A stretch of 41,957 nucleotides of DNA. Origin: Micromonospora humi (lineage in GTDB: Bacteria > Actinomycetota > Actinomycetes > Mycobacteriales > Micromonosporaceae). The notes below the pieces were generated by a model, which saw only the letters and a list, made by a program, of their open reading frames with translations, searched no databases and had not been told where the DNA came from. The stretch spans positions 1 to 41,957 of the forward strand of contig NZ_FMDM01000026.1 of assembly GCF_900090105.1 (NCBI RefSeq). The letters are read 5' to 3'. Made by a program: the position numbers and the translations under genes. Below are positions 22,503-29,605 of this stretch, piece by piece; within the stretch, counting starts at the first letter, position 1, and each line of letters opens with the position of its first letter.

Positions 22503-23978
22503 TCATCGCAGGATGCCCGGGGACGCACCGTCACCGGCACCCCACGGATCGTCGTCCTCAGTCAACCACGACGAGTGCTCGCCACCGCCGCCGCCGTGCC
22601 CGGCGCCACCGTGACCGCCCATCATGCCGCCGCCCATCATGCCCCCGGCCGTGCCGCCGCGCGGGCCGCCGAGGCCCGCACCCGCGCCGCCGGCGCCGGC
22701 CGCGCCGCGCACCGCGTTGGCCGCGCTGGTCAGCGGCGGGACCTTGCCGTTGCCGCCACCGACCATGCCGGGCAGCGCGCCCACACCCATGCCGCCGGCC
22801 GCACCCAGGCCACCGCCGCCCAGGCCGCCGGCGGAACCCAGCCCGGCGCCGCCACCGCCGCCGAGACCGGCCCCGCCACCTCCGACCGTGCTCAGGCCGC
22901 CGCCACCGCCGCCGAATCCGCTGCCCGGCCCGCCCGCGCCGGCCAGGCCGCTGCCGTAGTCGTGGCCGAGCGAGCCCGGCGCGCCGGCCCCGGTGACCGG
23001 CGGGACGTGGGTACCGGCACCGCCGGGGCGGCCGCCGAGGTCCGGGCCGCCAGTGGTGGGCGGCGGCGTGAACGACCCGCCGTCGTACGAGCCACCGCCA
23101 CCGCCACCACCGCCGCCGATGCCGGTGCTGCCCAGCGACGGCATCTTGCCGCCACCACCACCGCCACCACCGCCCCCGGGCAGTTTGGTGTCGGGCACGC
23201 CGGAGGGCGGGACGCGGTTGTCGGGCGTGAAGCCGTCGCGCTCGTTCCCGGGCAAGTCCGTGGGCGGGGGCTGGGGCACGGCCAGCTTGGGACGCTCGGT
23301 CTCCACCGCGACCGGCAGCGGCGACATCGCCTTGTTGGCCGCCACCTGGTTGTCCCGGTACCAGTTGTCCAGATGCGACTTCGTGTCCCACCAGCCGCCG
23401 CGCTTCTGGTCGCTGGCGTTGCCGTCGACCTTCATCGTCGCCTCGAGGTCGTCCGCCTTGTCGCGGAACGCGCCGTCGGCGTACAGCTCCGGGTGCTGCC
23501 CGTAGTCCCGGCGCAGGGAGGCGAGGAAACCTGACTGGCTCTCACCGTCGCGGGCGTCGTCCAGCTCGGTGCCGCCGGGCAGGCTCCACTCGTTCCAGCC
23601 GAAGTCGTCCATCAGCGGGATCGGGATACTGGCCACAGCCGTGCGGATGTCGCCCTCGATCCGCGACAACGCGCCGCTGACGCCGCTGGCGTGCGTGATC
23701 AGGTCCTCGATGTCCTTGCCGATGCCGTTCAGGTGCTCGCGGTACGCGTCACCGCCGCTGCCCTTCCAACCGGCCAGCAGCCCGGGCAGGCCGCCACTGT
23801 GCGGGCGTTCCTGGCCGGACGCGATCGGGCCGACGAACGAGCGCCCGACCAGCGAGTCCCGCAGGTAGCCGAGCGCGGTGGAGAGGTTGCTCCAGCCCGC
23901 ACCCACGGACCCGACGGTCTCCGGGTCCGCGGACAGCGTCACCTCGCGCACCGCGCGCTCCCAGGTGCCTCCAGCCAT
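22503..23978 (-). CDS. WXG100-like/PPE-like Gly-rich type VII secretion substrate
   Basis: A 491-residue protein. Residues 1-130 are helical with a W-x-G turn (Trp71-Lys-Gly73 in LAGWKGSGGDAY) as in the helix-turn-helix of ESX substrates; 130-240 is a mixed region with many Trp and charged residues; 265-470 is extreme Gly/Ala repeat sequence (runs of ten Gly, GGGMMGGHGGAGHGG); the end has EDDDPWG at 474-480, a C-terminal signature shared by several actinobacterial type VII-associated proteins. It starts 13 bp after the small ESX-like gene and is followed by mycP, as in a substrate-protease operon. Its biochemical activity is unknown. Confidence 0.78.
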   Translation of the reverse strand: MAGGTWERAVREVTLSADPETVGSVGAGWSNLSTALGYLRDSLVGRSFVGPIASGQERPHSGGLPGLLAGWKGSGGDAYREHLNGIGKDIEDLITHASGVSGALSRIEGDIRTAVASIPIPLMDDFGWNEWSLPGGTELDDARDGESQSGFLASLRRDYGQHPELYADGAFRDKADDLEATMKVDGNASDQKRGGWWDTKSHLDNWYRDNQVAANKAMSPLPVAVETERPKLAVPQPPPTDLPGNERDGFTPDNRVPPSGVPDTKLPGGGGGGGGGGKMPSLGSTGIGGGGGGGGGSYDGGSFTPPPTTGGPDLGGRPGGAGTHVPPVTGAGAPGSLGHDYGSGLAGAGGPGSGFGGGGGGLSTVGGGGAGLGGGGGAGLGSAGGLGGGGLGAAGGMGVGALPGMVGGGNGKVPPLTSAANAVRGAAGAGGAGAGLGGPRGGTAGGMMGGGMMGGHGGAGHGGGGGEHSSWLTEDDDPWGAGDGASPGILR

Positions 23979-23991
23979 GACCGTCTCCCCC

Positions 23992-24429
23992 TCAGGCCGT
24001 GTACGGGTAGGTGGGCTGCTGCCCGGCCTGCGGCGGCGGCGCCGCCGACTCCAGCAGCCGCTCGATCTGCTTGCCGTTGGCCGCGTTGCGGGCCTCCGCG
24101 TCGCGGAACGCCTTCGCGATGTCCTCGGTGCCCTTCTTCAGCCCGGCCAACTTCTGGGAGATGGCCTTGAGGTGGGCCTCCATGTTGGCCGTCGACCTGG
24201 TCAACGCCGCCCACTGCATCCGGGCGTCCTCGTACGCACCGAACGGGGTGCCGTTCGGCACCGCGGACGCGTTGGCGCTGTCGCCCTTCATCCGCTCCTT
24301 GATGCGTTCCATCTCGTAGCCGATGGTGTCGTCGACGTACTGCTTGAGGCGCTCGACGTAGTCGGCCGCGGCGTCCAGGTCCTCGACGCTGACGTGCAGA
24401 TCGCCGGTGTCCGGCGGCGTGATGCCCAT
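23992..24429 (-). CDS. Small helical ESX/WXG100-like protein
   Basis: A 145-residue protein with GGGAGGA before the ATG at 24429. It is predicted all-helical: VEDLDAAADYVERLKQYVDD, then MERIKERM, then two more helices separated near residues 72-80, and a Pro/Gln/Tyr tail ending YPYTA. No strict W-x-G is visible (MQWAAL sits in the central region), so it is only WXG100-like. First gene of the three-gene type VII-like operon. It probably forms a heterodimer with the N-terminal region of the next protein, by analogy with PE-PPE and EsxA-EsxB pairs. Confidence 0.72.
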   Translation of the reverse strand: MGITPPDTGDLHVSVEDLDAAADYVERLKQYVDDTIGYEMERIKERMKGDSANASAVPNGTPFGAYEDARMQWAALTRSTANMEAHLKAISQKLAGLKKGTEDIAKAFRDAEARNAANGKQIERLLESAAPPPQAGQQPTYPYTA

Positions 24430-24540
24430 GCTGTCCTCCCCGCTACCGGCCCCCGGCCGGTCCAATACGGACGCAGCGTATCGAGGAAGCACCACTCGGG
24501 GCACCCCCGCCCCGGTGAGCGGGCGGTCAGCGCGAAACGC

Positions 24541-24579
24541 GACGGAGCGCGGGAACCCCGAGGGTTCCCGCGCTCCGTC
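24541..24579 (-). terminator. 18-bp perfect hairpin downstream of the radical SAM gene
   Basis: GACGGAGCGCGGGAACCC-cga-GGGTTCCCGCGCTCCGTC, starting 13 bp after the stop of the radical SAM gene and 112 bp before the start of the ESX-like operon. It separates the two transcription units, so the operon has its own promoter in 24430-24540. Confidence 0.85.
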
Positions 24580-24591
24580 GGACGTGTCGGC

Positions 24592-26577
24592 TCAGCCCTG
24601 GGCGGCGGCCGGCTGCTTCAACCCGCCCACGGGCGTCAACGGCAGCAGCTTCCGGCCGGTCGGGCCGATCTGGATCTCGGTGTCCATGGACGGGCAGACG
24701 CCGCAGTCGAAACAGGGCGTCCAGCGGCAGTCGTCCTGCTCGTACTCCGACAGCGAGTCCTGCCAGTCCTGCCAGAGCCAGTCCTTGTCCAGGCCGGAGT
24801 CGAGGTGGTCCCACGGCAGGACCTCCAGTTCCTCCCGCTGGCGGGTGGTGTACCAGTCGAGGTCCACCCCGAAGGTCGGCAACACCTCGGCGGCGGCCTC
24901 CACCCAGCGCTGGTAGGAGAAGTGCTCGCTCCAGCCGTCGAACCGGCCGCCGTTCTCCCAGACCTTGCGGATCACCGCGCCGACCCGGCGGTCACCGCGG
25001 GACAGCAGGCCCTCGATCAGCGACGGCTCGCCGTCGTGGTAGCGGAAGCCGATCGCCCGGCCCAGCGAACGGTCGCTGTTGATCGCCTGCTTGAGCAGCT
25101 TGAGCCGGTTGTCGATGACCTCCGGCGAGGACATCGAGGCCCACTGGAACGGGGTGTGCGGCTTCGGCACGAACCCGCCGATGGAGACCGTGCAGCGGAT
25201 GTCCTTCGACCCGGTGGCCGCGCGCCCGGCCCGGATCACCTCGTGCGCCATGTCGGCGATCTCGAGGACGTCGTCGTCGGTCTCGGTGGGCAGGCCGCAC
25301 ATGAAGTAGAGCTTCACCTGCCGCCAGCCGTTGGTGTACGCGGTGACCACGGTGCGGATCAGGTCTTCCTTCGACACCATCTTGTTGATGACCTTGCGGA
25401 TGCGCTCCGAGCCGCCCTCGGGGGCGAAGGTCAGACCGGTCCGGCGCCCGTTGCGGGACAGCTCCTGCGCGAGGTCGATGTTGAACGCGTCCACCCGGGT
25501 CGACGGCAGCGAGAGCGACACGTTGGTGCCCTCGTACTGCTCGGCCAGGCCGGAGCACATGTCGCCGATCTCCGAGTGGTCGGCCGACGACAGCGACAGC
25601 AGGCCCACCTCGTGGAAGCCGGAGAACTCCAGACCCTGCTGCACCATCTGGCCGACGGTGGTGATCGAGCGCTCACGCACCGGGCGGGTGATCATGCCGG
25701 CCTGGCAGAACCGGCAGCCCCGGGTGCAGCCCCGGAAGATCTCCACCGCGTACCGCTCGTGGACCGTCTCGGCGAGCGGGACCAGGGGCTTCTTCGGGTA
25801 CGGCCAGGCGTCCAGGTCCATCGTCGTGCGCTTGTGCACCCGGAACGGCACGTCCGGACGGTTGGGCACGACCCGCTGGATCCGGCCGTCGGGCAGGTAG
25901 TCGACGTCGTAGAAGCGCGGCACGTAGACGCTCTCGGTGCGGGCCAGCCGCAGCAGCAGCTCGTCCCGGCCGCCCGGCGCGCCCTCGGCCTTCCACTCCC
26001 GGACGATGGTGGTGATCTCCAGCACCGCCTCCTCGCCGTCACCGAGCACCGCGGCGTCGACGAAGTCGGCGATCGGCTCCGGGTTGAACGCGGCGTGCCC
26101 ACCGGCCACGATCACCGGGTCGGCCCCGGTGCGGTCGGCGGCGAGCAGCGGAATGCCGGCCAGGTCGATCGCGGCGAGCAGATTGGTGTAGCCCAGCTCG
26201 GTGGAGAACGAGACGCCGAACACGTCGAAGTCGCGCACCGGGCGGTGCGCGTCGACGGTGAACTGCGGCACGCCGTGCTCACGCATCAGGCGCTCCAGGT
26301 CGGGCCAGACCGCGTACGTGCGCTCGGCGAGCACGTCGGGCAGCTCGTTGAGCACCTCGTAGAGGATCTGCACGCCCTGGTTGGGCAGCCCCACCTCGTA
26401 CGCGTCCGGATACATCAGCGCCCACCGGACGGTCGCCGCGTCCCAGTCCTTGACCACCGCGCCCAACTCCCCACCCACGTACTGGATGGGTTTGGTCACC
26501 TGCGGCAGCAACGGCTCCAGCCGGGGCCACACCGAGTTGGCGGCCGGGGGACGTGGGGTCGTGGACGGGGCACTCAT
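24592..26577 (-). CDS. TIGR03960 family B12-binding-like radical SAM protein
   Basis: A 661-residue radical SAM protein. The iron-sulfur cluster motif C-x3-C-x2-C is in FRGCTRGCRFCQAG near residue 280, preceded by a cobalamin-binding-like region (residues 30-240, MYPDAYEVGLPNQGVQILYE, GGHAAFNPEPI). SAM-binding blocks GSERIRKVINK and YFMCGLPTETDDD follow, and the C-terminal Cys-rich CFDCGVC may bind another cluster or metal. The reaction is unknown; the family co-occurs with TIGR03936/DUF2344. Start chosen at ATG 26577 (MSAPSTTPRP) because the 16 codons before it are poor coding sequence. Confidence 0.9.
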   Translation of the reverse strand: MSAPSTTPRPPAANSVWPRLEPLLPQVTKPIQYVGGELGAVVKDWDAATVRWALMYPDAYEVGLPNQGVQILYEVLNELPDVLAERTYAVWPDLERLMREHGVPQFTVDAHRPVRDFDVFGVSFSTELGYTNLLAAIDLAGIPLLAADRTGADPVIVAGGHAAFNPEPIADFVDAAVLGDGEEAVLEITTIVREWKAEGAPGGRDELLLRLARTESVYVPRFYDVDYLPDGRIQRVVPNRPDVPFRVHKRTTMDLDAWPYPKKPLVPLAETVHERYAVEIFRGCTRGCRFCQAGMITRPVRERSITTVGQMVQQGLEFSGFHEVGLLSLSSADHSEIGDMCSGLAEQYEGTNVSLSLPSTRVDAFNIDLAQELSRNGRRTGLTFAPEGGSERIRKVINKMVSKEDLIRTVVTAYTNGWRQVKLYFMCGLPTETDDDVLEIADMAHEVIRAGRAATGSKDIRCTVSIGGFVPKPHTPFQWASMSSPEVIDNRLKLLKQAINSDRSLGRAIGFRYHDGEPSLIEGLLSRGDRRVGAVIRKVWENGGRFDGWSEHFSYQRWVEAAAEVLPTFGVDLDWYTTRQREELEVLPWDHLDSGLDKDWLWQDWQDSLSEYEQDDCRWTPCFDCGVCPSMDTEIQIGPTGRKLLPLTPVGGLKQPAAAQG

Positions 26578-26646
26578 GATGCCCAAGGGTACGCGGTGCC
26601 CCGGCTCACCCTCCCCCACCGGCACCTTTTCCGCGCCACGTCCCCG

Positions 26647-26695
26647 GTGACCAAGGAGCCGGCGCGCCGATCCGGCCCCCGAACTCCTTGGTCAC
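26647..26695. promoter_or_regulatory. 12-bp perfect inverted repeat between divergent genes
   Basis: GTGACCAAGGAG (26647-26658) and CTCCTTGGTCAC (26684-26695) are exact complements separated by 25 nt that contain a smaller GCCGG/CCGGC pair. It lies in the 213-bp region between the divergent radical SAM gene and the Pro-rich membrane protein gene. It could be an operator for a looping regulator or an RNA hairpin in either leader. Confidence 0.5.
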
Positions 26696-26790
26696 GAGCC
26701 CGACGGGACCCGGAGCGGTGGAGTCGACGATTCGTGGACAGTGGCGGGGCGGTACTAACCTCGCAACGGGCGCGAGAGGAGATTGCCGCG

Positions 26791-28755
26791 ATGTCGCAGC
26801 CGCAGCCGGGGGCGGGCCGGCCGGCCGACGGGGCCGAGGGGCCAGCCGTCACCGAGCCGTCGACCGCCGTACCGGCACCTGCCGACGCCGGGGCCGCCAC
26901 GCCGCCGTCCGGGCCCGCCGAGCGCGCCGACGGCAGCGCCGAGGGCGGCCCGGCCGCCTCCGGTCCCGCCGACGATCCGGCCGCCCCGGCGGCCGGAGAA
27001 CCGGACACTCCGGCCGGCACCGCCCCGACCGACGCCGCCGCGGCGGACGCCGTCCGGGCCGACGCCGCCCCGACCGACTCTGCCCGGACCGACGCCGCCC
27101 GGACCGACACCGACCTGACCGGCACGGACGTGGCCGATGCGGCACCGGCCGACGCCGTCCCCGGAGACGCCGCCCCGGCTGACGCCGTCGCGCCGCCCTC
27201 CGCCCGGGACACGCCCGCGGAGGGAGAGGCGCCACCGACCGGCACCGGGCCGGAGGCGGCCGGGCCACCCACGGAGGACGAGGCGCCACCGACCGGCGCC
27301 GGGCCGGGGGCCGCCGGGACGTCCGGGGCGAACAGCGGGCACGTCCCGCCGGAGCGGGACGACGCCGGAACCGGGCAGCCGACCTCCGATCCCGACCCCG
27401 ACGCCACCCCGGCCACACCGGCCCGAGCCCGGGGCACCGCCGCCGTGCCCGGCCGCGTCCCGTCGACCCCGCGCACCCCCGACCCCACCCGGATCGAGGA
27501 CCGCCCGGCCCCGCGTACCCCCGACCCCACCCGGATCGAGGACGATCCGGCCCCGCGCCCGCCCGACCCCTCCCGGCTCGAGGACCGTCCGGCCCCGCGC
27601 ACCCCGGACGCCACCCGGGTCGAGGGTGGTCCGGCACCCGCCGCGGCCGGGACCGGACCGGATCCCACCCGGGTGGAGAACGCGTCACCGCCGACCCGCG
27701 TCGAGCCGGTCACCCCCCGCTGGAGCGGTTCCGCCCCGGTCCCACCCCCGCCGCCGCGCCGTCGCGGTTGGGGCGAGTCCGCCGAGCCCACGCCGGTCCC
27801 GCCGATCGAATCGCCCGAGCACGCCACCCCGGTGGATCCCTGGGCCGGGGTGGACACCACCGGCTGGAACCTTCCGTCGGCCGAGCTGCCGTCGTTGCCG
27901 GCGACGATGCCCTACACCGCGCCGTGGCCGACCCACCCGGCGCCGCATCCGGCCCCGCCGCCGGCCGCGCGGCCGGTCTCGCCGCCGGCGCACACCCCGC
28001 CCTACCCGGCCCCGCCGGCCGCCGGCCCGGTGTCGCCGCCGTACCCCGGCCCGGCCGCCGCCCGCCCGGTCTCGCCCCCGCCGGCCCGGGTCGTCCCGGC
28101 CAAGCCGCCGAAGCAGGCCCGGCCGCCGAAGCAGCGCCGGGGCCAGACCGCACCGCCGCCCGGGTGGCAGGCGCCCAAGGGGTACGTCCCGGTGCCGGTC
28201 CGCCGCCGGCGCCGCTGGCCCTGGGTGCTGCTGCTCAGCGTGGCGTGCTGTTGCGGCGTCCCGCTGTGGTGGGTCCAGCCGCTCTCCAGCCAGTACCCGG
28301 CCAGCGCCACCCTCCCCGACCAACTCGACTCGATGCGGCTGCGCCAGGACCAGAACAGCCAGGCCACGGCCGAGGACCTGAAGAGCCGGGTACGCCAGGC
28401 GGACTGGCTCGCCGAGGACACCTTCGCCGGGATCTACGCCACGAACGACGGCAAGCGGGTGACGCTCTTCGGCAGCACCGGTTTCCGGTTCAGCCCGGAG
28501 TCCGACGCCGAGGCCGAGCTGAAGCGCCTCACCGGCGACTTCGACCTGCAACCCTCGGTGACAGTGGACACCGGCGTACGCGGCCGGCACGAGCGCTGCG
28601 CGGTCGGTCGGGCGGACGGCGACGCGGTGGTGGTGTGCACCTCGGTGGATCACGGCAGCCTCACCACCGGCGTGTTCACCCGACTGTCGGTGGACGACAG
28701 CGGCCGGCTGCTGAACGATCTGCGCCAGCAGGTGGTGGTCCCGAAGCAGTCCTGA
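26791..28755 (+). CDS. Pro/Ala-rich single-pass membrane protein with extracytoplasmic domain
   Basis: A 654-residue protein; ATG at 26791 is preceded by GAGAGGAG. Residues 1-470 are disordered: an Asp/Ala/Thr-repeat section (about 75-135), four tandem 14-residue repeats of the RTPDPTRIEDRPAP type (228-283), then Pro-rich sequence. A basic stop-transfer patch RRRRR and one membrane helix (about 476-498, WPWVLLLSVACCCG) follow, and residues 500-654 form a folded domain, presumably outside the cell. That domain resembles the one in the protein at 40903: FGSTGFRFSPE matches FGGTTLLWQPE, and Cys-x12-Cys-x3-DHGS is conserved exactly. The repeated T-R-(I/V)-E motifs could be kinase targets, but this is a guess. 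The frame extends far upstream as an antisense artefact. Confidence 0.78.
   Translation: MSQPQPGAGRPADGAEGPAVTEPSTAVPAPADAGAATPPSGPAERADGSAEGGPAASGPADDPAAPAAGEPDTPAGTAPTDAAAADAVRADAAPTDSARTDAARTDTDLTGTDVADAAPADAVPGDAAPADAVAPPSARDTPAEGEAPPTGTGPEAAGPPTEDEAPPTGAGPGAAGTSGANSGHVPPERDDAGTGQPTSDPDPDATPATPARARGTAAVPGRVPSTPRTPDPTRIEDRPAPRTPDPTRIEDDPAPRPPDPSRLEDRPAPRTPDATRVEGGPAPAAAGTGPDPTRVENASPPTRVEPVTPRWSGSAPVPPPPPRRRGWGESAEPTPVPPIESPEHATPVDPWAGVDTTGWNLPSAELPSLPATMPYTAPWPTHPAPHPAPPPAARPVSPPAHTPPYPAPPAAGPVSPPYPGPAAARPVSPPPARVVPAKPPKQARPPKQRRGQTAPPPGWQAPKGYVPVPVRRRRRWPWVLLLSVACCCGVPLWWVQPLSSQYPASATLPDQLDSMRLRQDQNSQATAEDLKSRVRQADWLAEDTFAGIYATNDGKRVTLFGSTGFRFSPESDAEAELKRLTGDFDLQPSVTVDTGVRGRHERCAVGRADGDAVVVCTSVDHGSLTTGVFTRLSVDDSGRLLNDLRQQVVVPKQS
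27472..27639 (+). repeat. Four tandem 42-bp coding repeats
   Basis: Four consecutive 14-codon units encode R-(T/P)-P-D-(P/A)-(T/S)-R-(I/L/V)-E-(D/G)-x-P-A-P. Divergence between units is mostly conservative (Ile/Leu/Val, Thr/Ser), which suggests selection on the motif. Two further TRVE motifs follow outside the array. Confidence 0.85.
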
Positions 28756-28764
28756 GCGGGCCGG

Positions 28765-29445
28765 TCAGGCCGGCGGCTCCTCGCTGCGCTTCGGGGCGTA
28801 GCGGGGCACGTACTCCTGGCCGGTGAGCTTCTGGATCTCGGCCATCAGCTCGTCGGTCATGGCCCGCAGCGACGACCGGTCGTCGGGCCGTCCGGTGAAG
28901 TCCAGCGGCTTGCCGAACTTGATGGTGATCTTCGCCCGGCCCGGTCGGGGCACCCGGGTCCCGATCGGCTGGGCCTTGTCGGTGCCGGTCACGCCGACCG
29001 GGATGATCGGCACGCCGGCGGCGACCGCCAGCCGGGTCGCGCCGGTGCGGCCGCGGTAGAGCCGCCCGTCCGGCGACCGGGTGCCCTCCGGATAGACGGC
29101 GACCAGGTCACCGGCCTTGAGCACGGGGATCGCGGCGTCGAACGCGGACAGCGCGGCCCGCCCGCCGCCCCGCTCGACCGGGATGGCGCCCAGCCCGGTG
29201 AGCACGAACCTGGAGAAGCCGCCCTTCACCCCGGTGCCGTTGAAGTATTCCGACTTGGCCCAGAACGCCAGGTGCCGCGGGACCACGGTGCCGAGCAGCA
29301 GCTCGTCGGCGACGGAGAGGTGGTTGCCCGCGAAGATCGCGCCGCCGGTCGCCGGGATGTGCTCCAACCCCTCCGCGTGCGGCCGGAAGGCCAACCGGAG
29401 CGCGGGCGCCACGGTGAGCTTGCCGATGGTGTAGAGCAGGGGCAC
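28765..29445 (-). CDS. plsC: Lysophospholipid acyltransferase family protein (1-acyl-sn-glycerol-3-phosphate acyltransferase-like)
   Basis: A 226-residue PlsC-family enzyme that transfers an acyl chain to lysophosphatidate or a related acceptor at the inner membrane. NHLSVAD contains the catalytic H-x4-D pair (His42, Asp47) and YPEGTRSPDG the phosphate-binding EGTR (120-123); GAIPVERG and VPIIPVGVTG are blocks III and IV. GTG at 29445 follows GGAGG at the right spacing; a longer upstream extension (to 29532) is low-quality sequence. It converges on the Pro-rich gene and lies downstream of ileS across palindromic element copy 4. Acceptor specificity cannot be told. Confidence 0.9.
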   Translation of the reverse strand: MPLLYTIGKLTVAPALRLAFRPHAEGLEHIPATGGAIFAGNHLSVADELLLGTVVPRHLAFWAKSEYFNGTGVKGGFSRFVLTGLGAIPVERGGGRAALSAFDAAIPVLKAGDLVAVYPEGTRSPDGRLYRGRTGATRLAVAAGVPIIPVGVTGTDKAQPIGTRVPRPGRAKITIKFGKPLDFTGRPDDRSSLRAMTDELMAEIQKLTGQEYVPRYAPKRSEEPPA

Positions 29446-29548
29446 GGGTCCTCCGGCGGTCGTACGCGAAACAGGCGCTGTCACGGTAGCCGACGCCGCC
29501 ACCGGAGGCCGAGCGGGTGGCCCGCAGTCCACCCGCTCGGTACGCCCG

Positions 29549-29605
29549 GTTAAGCGGGGGCCCCTCCTCTACCGAATGCGTTAAGAAGGGGCCCCGCCTT
29601 ACACG
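29549..29605. repeat. GGGGCCCC palindromic element, copy 4
   Basis: GTTAAGCGGGGGCCCCTCCT, spacer CTACCGAATGC, then GTTAAGAAGGGGCCCCGCCT and TACAC. It matches the reverse complement of copies 5 and 6 almost base for base. The ileS stop codon TAA (29601-29599) is inside the right end. Confidence 0.9.

Noticed and set aside
22990..23190. GC-rich tandem repeat as a DNA-level element
   Set aside because: It is explained by glycine codons of the Gly-rich protein.
23878..26790. Upstream extension of the Pro-rich protein's frame, nearly 3 kb
   Set aside because: It runs antisense through the ESX-like and radical SAM genes; coding features and a ribosome site begin at 26791.
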